DNA from: Volvox africanus
Lineage: Eukaryota; Chlorophyta; Chlorophyceae; Chlamydomonadales; Volvocaceae
DNA: 64,000 bases
Direction of reading: 5' to 3'
Assembly (NCBI GenBank): GCA_030268105.1
Contig: BSDZ01000032.1
Location: 744,001-808,000 of the forward strand
A program made the position numbers and the translations under genes. Under the pieces are notes generated by a model that was not told the DNA's origin, did not search any database, and was given only the letters and a program-made list of their open reading frames with translations. Of the stretch, positions 27,839 through 39,031 are shown piece after piece (within the stretch, counting starts at the first letter, position 1; each line of letters starts with the position of its first letter).

Positions 27839-30526
27839 ATGCCACGTGACATGACGGGTACCGGGCGCTACCCACCCCAGCCCCGCCATTCGGCCTTTAC
27901 CTTCTATTCCGCGGTGCGGATGGGGGACCCCGAGCTTCTCGCGAAGATCATGCAGGTGTGTTACTTCATGTGAAAGAATCATCCTGTGTGCCCTGGAGCC
28001 TGATTGGGGGTCCACAAGCCATGCGGGATCCCCCCAGCCGCCACAGTACCACGCACGACGTGCTATGACATGACGCGTGCGTGGGTTATATTCGCATACG
28101 TATTGATGTCCTCCAGGGGGGCCGATCCATCGTTCTCCACAGGTGAGAGACCTACCTCTGCAAGTAGATGGTGGGAAGGATCACTGTTTTTTAGATGAAT
28201 GGTATCCTTTATGCATGTATGTCATCTGTCTTACGGATCGATATGGTACACACAGAGCTCTGAAGAGTCTAGCAAATAGGGAGAGGCATCTAGCCAGAGG
28301 ACTGATGGCGGCTCGAGATTTCTTTTCGTCGATTTGTTCCATCATGAGGAGCTTCTTAGAACGCCACCGACCTATATACCCCATCACATCCGTGCCGTAA
28401 CGGATGCGAAACGCATGTGTATGTCGTATATGTACGGCACCCAGGTGGATCCCTACTTTGTCACCCAGGACAACGGGGCGGGTGCACCTATCCACTTCGC
28501 AGTGACATACCGCCAGTTGGACATGGTGGGGTTGGGGGTTGGGGGGGAGAGGTGGGGATGTGAGGAAACAAAAGCTACACCTGAAGGGCAGAGCTGTCCC
28601 AATGACTTCCAAGCAAATAAAGAAAGAGGTTAAAATGCGAGGTTGTTAGCAGTCGTTGAGAGGGGGCGGGCCATCAGGAGGCAGGTATAGATGCATGTTA
28701 GCCATTTGATTACGTGCTGGTCCCTGCCATGCATCCAACTCTATGCCGCCAACACATACCTGTAACCATCCACTTGTTTGTCTCCCGCTCTCCCCAGGTC
28801 CACCACCTGCTCAATTTGGGGGCTGCTGTTAACCAGAGAGACCCACGAGGTTTCACGCCCCTGCACCGAGCAGCCCACCTTGCCCACCTGGACGGTTACC
28901 TGGAGCTGTACGAATATCTTCTGGTACGGCATATGTACGATAAAATGAGTCACCTCCCACAACGTTGATATCACGTACTGAGATTCACACACAAGTCGCT
29001 CTGTGTTTCCTCGCCGCAGTCCCGTGGTGCTGACCCCTCCAATCTGACAGAGGACTACGATCCATATTTGGATCCAGGCCCCAAGACACCTCGGCAAGTT
29101 GCCGTAGATGACCCACGAATTAACGACGCGTTGAAGGTAGGGTAGGTATTGACTCCCGGCGGTGATCCGAGACCGAAGGTTATGGTTACGTGGGCGGAGG
29201 TGCCCACGTAACCATAACGTGGGGGATGTCGCCGGAGCATCAAGGGAAGCAACGAGACAGGGGAAGGGGGCCGGGAGGTGCCGGCCGTGCAGCGCGAGGA
29301 GTCAGGGGCGTGAGGTGGCCACCCGGGGCTACCAACGGCCCACCGAGCAACGTGGGCTGAGGAAATGATCCCCTCGTGAAGGGAACCGTACGAGGGAAGA
29401 CGTATTAAGGTCCTGGGGCCGAGAGGGGTGAACGCAGAGGGGGGTCAGGGGAGGCAACTGTGGGGCCCGAGGTCTGAATCTGCAAAGAAACCTTCGGACC
29501 CCAACATCTGTCGTATTCTCGCCCTGTATTGCTCACTGCAGGCTCTGGAGGAGAAATACGCATCCACGCCCAAGGTAAGGCATACCTAAACCTCTGTGCG
29601 TAGAATGAACGCAAATGTGTACGGCACACTGCTTGCCGTAGTTTGTGTAAGGTTGAGGATGAGGAAGGAGCGCCGTTAACCCCGATAGCTCCGAAACCCT
29701 TAAGAACATCCGCATCGTGTCGCATTACGAGGTCTTGCGACGTGGTGGAGCCCTGCACCTGGTGGGGAGTGGGAGTGGGAGTGGGAGTGGGAGTGGGAGT
29801 GGGAGAGGGAGTGGGAGTGGGAGTGGGAGAGGGAGTGGGAGAGAGACATGTGGGGGGAAGATGTACCTTGATGACTACCTGATGGACGGAGCCCTATTTC
29901 TCCCCTGTTGCTAGAGGGGTGAGGAATGCGCTCGGCCACCGATTCACCCCAACCGACCTCCGCGGTGTTAGTAACGAGGACTACTATGAATGGAGGAAAA
30001 CAGGCAAAGATCAAAGGGATTCAATTAAACCAACGGTCAACCGACATGGCCTAGCCAACCACATATACACACCCCGATGTTTCAGGCCCCACAGCCGCAT
30101 GTCGACTTGGGAGATTGGTGGGCATTGTACGACTACGGCCCGGAGGTGGTCGGCGTTTGGCCGCATGACTACAAGCATTTGTACCCTGAGGAGGTCTCAC
30201 GGCGTCGTTCCCAGGTGCGGCTACCGTACATACTGCGATCGTCTACAGTACCGTAGGGAGTAAGGGAAGGGGAAATTACGTTTGTATTATGATCGCCACA
30301 ACATAAGGACGAGGTTTCAACCAAATCCACCGCTTAAGTAAAAATTAGAAAAGTATAAAAAGAATTATTGTTTAAGCAGCCCGATCTTTAATGTTGTGGA
30401 TCTAGAATCCCATCTGTCCTCCAGACTGAGAAGATCGCCCATCGTGAGGAACGTCGGGCCAAGAGGGAAGCGTTCCTCGCCAGCCTCGAGGCAGGTGAGC
30501 GACTGGTTGCGTGCAGCGATGGCTAG
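27839..30526 (+). CDS. Ankyrin-repeat protein (copy A, complete)
   Basis: Seven exons, all joined in phase 0, give 234 residues: 27839-27955, 28445-28525, 28798-28923, 29020-29136, 29542-29574, 30086-30214, 30425-30526. The start is the ATG in ACAATGCC. Ankyrin repeats occupy roughly residues 20-140: AVRMGDPELLAKIM, then APIHFAVTYRQLDMVHHLLN, then RGFTPLHRAAHLAHLDGYLE and SRGADPSN. A second module follows, with an aromatic block (LGDWWALYDYGPEVVGVWPH then DYKHLYPEE) and a basic helix (EERRAKREAFLASLEA). Ankyrin repeats bind proteins; the partner is unknown, and I do not recognise the C-terminal module. A GT inside the last exon (GCAGGTGAGC) would allow a further exon. TGTAA at 30733 is a likely poly(A) signal. 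Exons 3-7 are repeated in copy B. Confidence 0.85.
29179..29218. repeat. Perfect 17-bp hairpin in ankyrin intron 4
   Basis: Arms GTTATGGTTACGTGGGC (29179-29195) and its exact complement (29202-29218) with the loop GGAGGT. It lies 43 bp after the intron donor. It could fold in the pre-mRNA or mark a small inverted-repeat element. The copy B hairpin is at 34418-34457. Confidence 0.9.
29764..29850. repeat. GGGAGT minisatellite in ankyrin intron 5
   Basis: About a dozen GGGAGT units with three GGGAGA variants. G-rich on the coding strand. The same array at 35003-35089 in copy B has identical unit order, supporting a very recent duplication because such arrays change length quickly. Confidence 0.95.
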
Positions 30527-30863
30527 GTTCAGTGGTTGAGCGGTGGTTGGGTTGAGCGGAAGAGAGGTAAACGCAACGCTGTTTACCGGTATCGGGAAAG
30601 ATGGCTGACCTCTGCAATCATATTCGTGACAATACCAGAACGCCGTTTCGGAACGCCGTTTAGCCTTACAAAAGCAGAAAGTCGCTTCGGAAGGATATTA
30701 GCTAGATCCTCAATAGCTACATGTCGGTTATATGTAACAATGCGTCAGCGCTCCCATCACGGAAAAAAGGGGTATAATCCTGTTGCAGTCCTGTCCGGGA
30801 GGTTCTGATGCGGACGACATAGGAGCGTCAATCACGTGGTGGTGGAGGTGGGGGAGATGGTGA
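30527..30863. other. Intergenic region between ankyrin gene and MCT, copy A
   Basis: 337 bp holding the ankyrin 3' UTR with TGTAA at 30733-30737 and presumably the MCT promoter. No coding signal. Identical in copy B (35766-36102). Confidence 0.6.
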
Positions 30864-33758
30864 ATGACATGGGAACCGAAGGCCGAAAATCCATTATTGC
30901 CCTGTGCAAGTTCTTCCCCTCCATCCCATTCGTTGAATCGACTGCCACCTCCGCCCAATTGCAAAGGCGGCGATATCCGGCAAGTCCTGGCGGGCCCTGG
31001 CATTGCAGCGGCGATGTCACCAGCTGCCCATCCGCCACCGGCCTTGTCGTCACGGGAGCTCGCTCTGTCCGCCACCGCCACCGCGACCGGCGTCAGAGGC
31101 ATCATATTCCTGTTCCCGGGCCAGGTACGGCAAGTTGACTGTTACTGGTACGACACTTTCGATGTGTTTTCTGATTCCTCATGTTCCCCCACTGCACTCA
31201 TCTCACATTTCCACGCTTCAATATCGGACAGCAAAACGTTTTGGGGGCTTCTTATATTGGGGGATTCGTTATCGTGTTGAAGGTGTCCTCCTCTGCCCCC
31301 AACCTCGGCAAATATCTACCCTCACCCGAGCTTGCCTCTCTTTGGCACCCTGGGGTGAGCCCAGGGCTCTCAGGCGGTCGGCATGCTGTCCGCCGCCGCC
31401 CGCTTGCCAGCCGTCTCCGCCATGCTGGACACCGCCCGCCAGGAGCTGGGGTACGACCTGCTCGAAATCTGTACCAAAGGTAAACACACCATCATGAAGA
31501 AACGCACGTCCGGTTTCGTACCTTCATCATCCCATGTCATTCCGTACAAAAGTAGAGTGTTACTCCTACAACCTGAATCCACAATCCAACGAACCCCTCT
31601 AAACAACCAGCTGCAGCATAGCAACGGAATAATACCGTAGTGTAACTTCGCCCTACAGGAGCGCACGCAAATAGTAAATGCCTTCCATCATACACCCCAG
31701 GACCCCAGGCTGCTTTGGACGACACGAAGGTGGCGCAGCCTGCGCTCTTCGTGGCGGGGCTTGCGGCCGTGGAGCTGCTGCGGCAGATGGACCCACGGGC
31801 CGTGGACAGCTGTTCGGCGTGTGCGGGTCTCAGTCTGGGAGAGTACACGGCGCTGGTGTTCGCGGGAGCACTGAGCTTTGAAGAGGGGCTGCGGGTGGGG
31901 CCTCGCGTGGACCGGCTAAGGGGGGATGGGGCAAGGTGGGGCCAAGGGACCAGAGTGGGGTTCTGACCCGCTTGAGGGAGCGGCGAGCCAGTATCAGCCT
32001 ATCCTGCCTACCTACCTGCGTGCGCACCCACCACACGTGTCACGCCTGCCCCGACCCCCTCCCCCTGCACAGCTGGTCAAGGCTCGCGGGGAGGCTATGT
32101 CCGCAGCCGCAGCCGTTACTCCGGGCTCTGGCCGCCGCCCCCACGGGATGCTCAGTGTGGTTGGGGTTGCCGATGCCGTACTGACCCAGCTGGCCCAGGA
32201 GGCGGAGGCCGGTGGACCCCCCGGCAGTGTGTGCCGTGTTGCCAACTATCTATTTCCCCAGGTTCGACAGTGGCATAATGTGTCGTACCACTTTGCATAG
32301 CGATCGAATTGCGTGGTCTTTGCTTGATTGGCCATCTGTAGCTGTGTCCCAGCATCTGCACGCGCACGCAAATAGCCGCGAACCCATCTTGTCCTCCTGA
32401 TCCTCGGCCCCCACCCCCACCCACTCTCCCCACCGGGTTCCTCCAGGGTATTGTGGTCAGCGGACACACGGACCTGCTGGAGCAACTACGAGATAAGGTC
32501 ACGAAGGCGGGGGCGCTGAAGGCTCAGATGCTGCTGGTACGTACCCGTATGTCATAATTCCCCATATACCATGGACGCATCCTTGAATGCCGCCGCTTTG
32601 GCCGGTGGGTCCGGGTCCATGGCTAATCCGGGTCAATGGGTATTCGGTTGGGGCTTTTAAGAACCATGAGACCTTTGGACCTCTGACCCGTGGGCCCACG
32701 GCCCATGGCTCCGTGATGCTGCATGTCATGGCCCCCCGGGGCCCCCCCCTGGCTTCCCGCACCCACAGCACCCAGACCTTGTCACATGGGTCACATGAGG
32801 CGATTCGGGGGTTATGATGATGCTTCATGAACTCTCCGGCCTACGGTTTTATCGGTTTCGGGATCCAAGAAACCAGGATTCAGGGGTCCTGACTCGCTGA
32901 CTCGATCGCTGTGGAGTGCAGCCAAGCGGGCAAGTGCCGAGTGCAAACTGGCACAAACCCGCCGGCGCGGATTACCGGCATGCCTATTGATCAGTCCACG
33001 GCCACTGTCGCTCACCAATCAATCCTAGGTGGAGGAGTACTCGGTGCCCACCCTTGTCCACTGCGCAGGTCAGTGGTGCCTTCCACACCTCGCTCATGGA
33101 ACCTGCCCGGGCGCAGCTCACCAAGGTGGGTCTCTTCGGGAGGTTCGGGTGGGGACCTCCCCAGATAGGGGGCGGGAACCCAAAGGCGCCCAAAGGCTGA
33201 CCCACGGGTCTGCCCGTCAAACTCATTGGGGCGTTGGGTTACTGGCACAGTCACCAAGTATACACGTTGGTTCAGTGCATGCTTTTCGTACGGATGGACA
33301 ACTCCTCAGTACGTAAGGAAAATCATTCATCCGATCTAAGAATGAATCGGAAAGTGGATTTAATCGTTCCCTGCCATCTATCCAGTGATGCGCCAGCCCT
33401 TCAGGCGTAAGATTCGCCAGACGCCTTTAATACACATCCGTCATGTGGAACCCGAACACCTCGTCCGCCCCCACGTTTCCGTTCGGCACCGCAGGCGCTC
33501 TCCAACGTTACGTTTCACGCGCCGAGGATTCCAGTGCTTTCCAACGTCACCGCCGCGCCTTTTCCCAATGACCCAAGGACCATCCCTACATTGCTGGGCC
33601 GCCAGCTCGTGGAGCCTGTACAGTGGGAGGCCACTCTGACGTCGCTTCTGCCGGCCGCCGTGACAATGTACGAACTCGGTCCTGGTCAGCAAATAAAGGC
33701 CATGATTAAACGGATAAGCCTGGAGGGATGGCAGAGAGTTAAGAACGTTCAGCCGTAA
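30864..33758 (+). CDS. MCT1: Malonyl-CoA:ACP S-malonyltransferase, plastid (copy A)
   Basis: Seven exons (30864-31124, 31365-31479, 31701-31894, 32073-32261, 32447-32536, 33069-33125, 33495-33758) splice in phase to 389 residues, the length of a FabD-type enzyme plus a plastid targeting peptide. It transfers malonyl from CoA to acyl carrier protein for plastid type II fatty-acid synthesis. FabD motifs in order: FLFPGQGSQAVGM across the first junction (oxyanion region), GLSLGEYTAL with the nucleophile Ser, and GAFHTSLMEPA with the catalytic His. The C-terminal domain contains PRIPVLSNVTA and QWEATL. The first 75 or so residues are Ala/Ser/Pro-rich and look like a transit peptide; M51 is an alternative start. 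Its 3' UTR is cut 34 bp after the stop and joined to ankyrin intron sequence; TGTAA at 34000 could serve as poly(A) signal. Confidence 0.95.
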
Positions 33759-34417
33759 CAGGGGAATTGCATTTTCGGAATTGGGTACAACATGGGATGT
33801 GAGGAAACAAAAGCTACACCTGAAGGGCAGAGCTGTCCCAATGACTTCCAAGCAAATAAAGAAAGAGGTTAAAATGCGAGGTTGTTAGCAGTCGTTGAGA
33901 GGGGGCGGGCCATCAGGAGGCAGGTATAGATGCATGTTAGCCATTTGATTACGTGCTGGTCCCTGCCATGCATCCAACTCTATGCCGCCAACACATACCT
34001 GTAACCATCCACTTGTTTGTCTCCCGCTCTCCCCAGGTCCACCACCTGCTCAATTTGGGGGCTGCTGTTAACCAGAGAGACCCACGAGGTTTCACGCCCC
34101 TGCACCGAGCAGCCCACCTTGCCCACCTGGACGGTTACCTGGAGCTGTACGAATATCTTCTGGTACGGCATATGTACGATAAAATGAGTCACCTCCCACA
34201 ACGTTGATATCACGTACTGAGATTCACACACAAGTCGCTCTGTGTTTCCTCGCCGCAGTCCCGTGGTGCTGACCCCTCCAATCTGACAGAGGACTACGAT
34301 CCATATTTGGATCCAGGCCCCAAGACACCTCGGCAAGTTGCCGTAGATGACCCACGAATTAACGACGCGTTGAAGGTAGGGTAGGTATTGACTCCCGGCG
34401 GTGATCCGAGACCGAAG

Positions 34418-34457
34418 GTTATGGTTACGTGGGCGGAGGTGCCCACGTAACCATAAC
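34418..34457. repeat. Perfect 17-bp hairpin, copy B
   Basis: Same arms and loop as at 29179-29218, with no base difference. Confidence 0.9.
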
Positions 34458-35002
34458 GTGGGGGATGTCGCCGGAGCATCAAGGGAAGCAACGAGACAGG
34501 GGAAGGGGGCCGGGAGGTGCCGGCCGTGCAGCGCGAGGAGTCAGGGGCGTGAGGTGGCCACCCGGGGCTACCAACGGCCCACCGAGCAACGTGGGCTGAG
34601 GAAATGATCCCCTCGTGAAGGGAACCGTACGAGGGAAGACGTATTAAGGTCCTGGGGCCGAGAGGGGTGAACGCAGAGGGGGGTCAGGGGAGGCAACTGT
34701 GGGGCCCGAGGTCTGAATCTGCAAAGAAACCTTCGGACCCCAACATCTGTCGTATTCTCGCCCTGTATTGCTCACTGCAGGCTCTGGAGGAGAAATACGC
34801 ATCCACGCCCAAGGTAAGGCATACCTAAACCTCTGTGCGTAGAATGAACGCAAATGTGTACGGCACACTGCTTGCCGTAGTTTGTGTAAGGTTGAGGATG
34901 AGGAAGGAGCGCCGTTAACCCCGATAGCTCCGAAACCCTTAAGAACATCCGCATCGTGTCGCATTACGAGGTCTTGCGACGTGGTGGAGCCCTGCACCTG
35001 GT

Positions 35003-35089
35003 GGGGAGTGGGAGTGGGAGTGGGAGTGGGAGTGGGAGTGGGAGAGGGAGTGGGAGTGGGAGTGGGAGAGGGAGTGGGAGAGAGACATG
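35003..35089. repeat. GGGAGT minisatellite, copy B
   Basis: Same unit number and variant order as the copy A array. Confidence 0.95.
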
Positions 35090-36102
35090 TGGGGGGAAGA
35101 TGTACCTTGATGACTACCTGATGGACGGAGCCCTATTTCTCCCCTGTTGCTAGAGGGGTGAGGAATGCGCTCGGCCACCGATTCACCCCAACCGACCTCC
35201 GCGGTGTTAGTAACGAGGACTACTATGAATGGAGGAAAACAGGCAAAGATCAAAGGGATTCAATTAAACCAACGGTCAACCGACATGGCCTAGCCAACCA
35301 CATATACACACCCCGATGTTTCAGGCCCCACAGCCGCATGTCGACTTGGGAGATTGGTGGGCATTGTACGACTACGGCCCGGAGGTGGTCGGCGTTTGGC
35401 CGCATGACTACAAGCATTTGTACCCTGAGGAGGTCTCACGGCGTCGTTCCCAGGTGCGGCTACCGTACATACTGCGATCGTCTACAGTACCGTAGGGAGT
35501 AAGGGAAGGGGAAATTACGTTTGTATTATGATCGCCACAACATAAGGACGAGGTTTCAACCAAATCCACCGCTTAAGTAAAAATTAGAAAAGTATAAAAA
35601 GAATTATTGTTTAAGCAGCCCGATCTTTAATGTTGTGGATCTAGAATCCCATCTGTCCTCCAGACTGAGAAGATCGCCCATCGTGAGGAACGTCGGGCCA
35701 AGAGGGAAGCGTTCCTCGCCAGCCTCGAGGCAGGTGAGCGACTGGTTGCGTGCAGCGATGGCTAGGTTCAGTGGTTGAGCGGTGGTTGGGTTGAGCGGAA
35801 GAGAGGTAAACGCAACGCTGTTTACCGGTATCGGGAAAGATGGCTGACCTCTGCAATCATATTCGTGACAATACCAGAACGCCGTTTCGGAACGCCGTTT
35901 AGCCTTACAAAAGCAGAAAGTCGCTTCGGAAGGATATTAGCTAGATCCTCAATAGCTACATGTCGGTTATATGTAACAATGCGTCAGCGCTCCCATCACG
36001 GAAAAAAGGGGTATAATCCTGTTGCAGTCCTGTCCGGGAGGTTCTGATGCGGACGACATAGGAGCGTCAATCACGTGGTGGTGGAGGTGGGGGAGATGGT
36101 GA

Positions 36103-38997
36103 ATGACATGGGAACCGAAGGCCGAAAATCCATTATTGCCCTGTGCAAGTTCTTCCCCTCCATCCCATTCGTTGAATCGACTGCCACCTCCGCCCAATTG
36201 CAAAGGCGGCGATATCCGGCAAGTCCTGGCGGGCCCTGGCATTGCAGCGGCGATGTCACCAGCTGCCCATCCGCCACCGGCCTTGTCGTCACGGGAGCTC
36301 GCTCTGTCCGCCACCGCCACCGCGACCGGCGTCAGAGGCATCATATTCCTGTTCCCGGGCCAGGTACGGCAAGTTGACTGTTACTGGTACGACACTTTCG
36401 ATGTGTTTTCTGATTCCTCATGTTCCCCCACTGCACTCATCTCACATTTCCACGCTTCAATATCGGACAGCAAAACGTTTTGGGGGCTTCTTATATTGGG
36501 GGATTCGTTATCGTGTTGAAGGTGTCCTCCTCTGCCCCCAACCTCGGCAAATATCTACCCTCACCCGAGCTTGCCTCTCTTTGGCACCCTGGGGTGAGCC
36601 CAGGGCTCTCAGGCGGTCGGCATGCTGTCCGCCGCCGCCCGCTTGCCAGCCGTCTCCGCCATGCTGGACACCGCCCGCCAGGAGCTGGGGTACGACCTGC
36701 TCGAAATCTGTACCAAAGGTAAACACACCATCATGAAGAAACGCACGTCCGGTTTCGTACCTTCATCATCCCATGTCATTCCGTACAAAAGTAGAGTGTT
36801 ACTCCTACAACCTGAATCCACAATCCAACGAACCCCTCTAAACAACCAGCTGCAGCATAGCAACGGAATAATACCGTAGTGTAACTTCGCCCTACAGGAG
36901 CGCACGCAAATAGTAAATGCCTTCCATCATACACCCCAGGACCCCAGGCTGCTTTGGACGACACGAAGGTGGCGCAGCCTGCGCTCTTCGTGGCGGGGCT
37001 TGCGGCCGTGGAGCTGCTGCGGCAGATGGACCCACGGGCCGTGGACAGCTGTTCGGCGTGTGCGGGTCTCAGTCTGGGAGAGTACACGGCGCTGGTGTTC
37101 GCGGGAGCACTGAGCTTTGAAGAGGGGCTGCGGGTGGGGCCTCGCGTGGACCGGCTAAGGGGGGATGGGGCAAGGTGGGGCCAAGGGACCAGAGTGGGGT
37201 TCTGACCCGCTTGAGGGAGCGGCGAGCCAGTATCAGCCTATCCTGCCTACCTACCTGCGTGCGCACCCACCACACGTGTCACGCCTGCCCCGACCCCCTC
37301 CCCCTGCACAGCTGGTCAAGGCTCGCGGGGAGGCTATGTCCGCAGCCGCAGCCGTTACTCCGGGCTCTGGCCGCCGCCCCCACGGGATGCTCAGTGTGGT
37401 TGGGGTTGCCGATGCCGTACTGACCCAGCTGGCCCAGGAGGCGGAGGCCGGTGGACCCCCCGGCAGTGTGTGCCGTGTTGCCAACTATCTATTTCCCCAG
37501 GTTCGACAGTGGCATAATGTGTCGTACCACTTTGCATAGCGATCGAATTGCGTGGTCTTTGCTTGATTGGCCATCTGTAGCTGTGTCCCAGCATCTGCAC
37601 GCGCACGCAAATAGCCGCGAACCCATCTTGTCCTCCTGATCCTCGGCCCCCACCCCCACCCACTCTCCCCACCGGGTTCCTCCAGGGTATTGTGGTCAGC
37701 GGACACACGGACCTGCTGGAGCAACTACGAGATAAGGTCACGAAGGCGGGGGCGCTGAAGGCTCAGATGCTGCTGGTACGTACCCGTATGTCATAATTCC
37801 CCATATACCATGGACGCATCCTTGAATGCCGCCGCTTTGGCCGGTGGGTCCGGGTCCATGGCTAATCCGGGTCAATGGGTATTCGGTTGGGGCTTTTAAG
37901 AACCATGAGACCTTTGGACCTCTGACCCGTGGGCCCACGGCCCATGGCTCCGTGATGCTGCATGTCATGGCCCCCCGGGGCCCCCCCCTGGCTTCCCGCA
38001 CCCACAGCACCCAGACCTTGTCACATGGGTCACATGAGGCGATTCGGGGGTTATGATGATGCTTCATGAACTCTCCGGCCTACGGTTTTATCGGTTTCGG
38101 GATCCAAGAAACCAGGATTCAGGGGTCCTGACTCGCTGACTCGATCGCTGTGGAGTGCAGCCAAGCGGGCAAGTGCCGAGTGCAAACTGGCACAAACCCG
38201 CCGGCGCGGATTACCGGCATGCCTATTGATCAGTCCACGGCCACTGTCGCTCACCAATCAATCCTAGGTGGAGGAGTACTCGGTGCCCACCCTTGTCCAC
38301 TGCGCAGGTCAGTGGTGCCTTCCACACCTCGCTCATGGAACCTGCCCGGGCGCAGCTCACCAAGGTGGGTCTCTTCGGGAGGTTCGGGTGGGGACCTCCC
38401 CAGATAGGGGGCGGGAACCCAAAGGCGCCCAAAGGCTGACCCACGGGTCTGCCCGTCAAACTCATTGGGGCGTTGGGTTACTGGCACAGTCACCAAGTAT
38501 ACACGTTGGTTCAGTGCATGCTTTTCGTACGGATGGACAACTCCTCAGTACGTAAGGAAAATCATTCATCCGATCTAAGAATGAATCGGAAAGTGGATTT
38601 AATCGTTCCCTGCCATCTATCCAGTGATGCGCCAGCCCTTCAGGCGTAAGATTCGCCAGACGCCTTTAATACACATCCGTCATGTGGAACCCGAACACCT
38701 CGTCCGCCCCCACGTTTCCGTTCGGCACCGCAGGCGCTCTCCAACGTTACGTTTCACGCGCCGAGGATTCCAGTGCTTTCCAACGTCACCGCCGCGCCTT
38801 TTCCCAATGACCCAAGGACCATCCCTACATTGCTGGGCCGCCAGCTCGTGGAGCCTGTACAGTGGGAGGCCACTCTGACGTCGCTTCTGCCGGCCGCCGT
38901 GACAATGTACGAACTCGGTCCTGGTCAGCAAATAAAGGCCATGATTAAACGGATAAGCCTGGAGGGATGGCAGAGAGTTAAGAACGTTCAGCCGTAA
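36103..38997 (+). CDS. MCT1: Malonyl-CoA:ACP S-malonyltransferase, plastid (copy B)
   Basis: Exons 36103-36363, 36604-36718, 36940-37133, 37312-37500, 37686-37775, 38308-38364 and 38734-38997. The predicted protein is the same as that of copy A, with the nucleophile Ser (GLSLGEYTAL), the His (GAFHTSLM) and the Pro/Ala/Ser-rich targeting region. The segment upstream of the ATG that is shared with copy A is long enough to contain the promoter, so both genes may be expressed. Copy B keeps the sequence that originally followed the gene; no TGTAA was seen in the next few hundred bases. If both copies are real, dosage of a fatty-acid synthesis enzyme is doubled. Confidence 0.93.
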
Positions 38998-39031
38998 CAG
39001 GGGAATTGCATTTTCGGAATTGGGTACAACA

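Larger units (their letters stand above)
28555..33792. repeat. 5,238-bp segmental tandem duplication, copy A
   Basis: Identical, as far as I compared, to 33794-39031: every translated open segment compared between the two copies matches, as do the hairpin and the GGGAGT array. It starts inside intron 2 of the ankyrin gene and ends 34 bp after the MCT stop codon. At the junction one extra T (33793) separates the copies, and there is no microhomology of note. This is either a very recent duplication or an unmerged haplotype in the assembly. Confidence 0.97.
34037..35765 (+). pseudogene. Headless ankyrin gene (copy B, exons 3-7)
   Basis: Exons 34037-34162, 34259-34375, 34781-34813, 35325-35453 and 35664-35765 equal exons 3-7 of copy A. 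The first two exons and the promoter are absent because the duplication began in intron 2. Upstream there is only the MCT copy A terminator region, so any transcript would have to be read through from MCT. The splice sites are intact, so a readthrough transcript could be spliced, but no ATG-led N-terminus remains. Confidence 0.9.
33794..39031. repeat. 5,238-bp segmental tandem duplication, copy B
   Basis: Direct repeat of 28555-33792 at a constant offset of 5,239. Its right end (GGGTACAACA, then ATATAGGAACG) is the continuation that would have followed MCT before duplication. It carries ankyrin exons 3-7 and a complete MCT gene. Confidence 0.97.
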
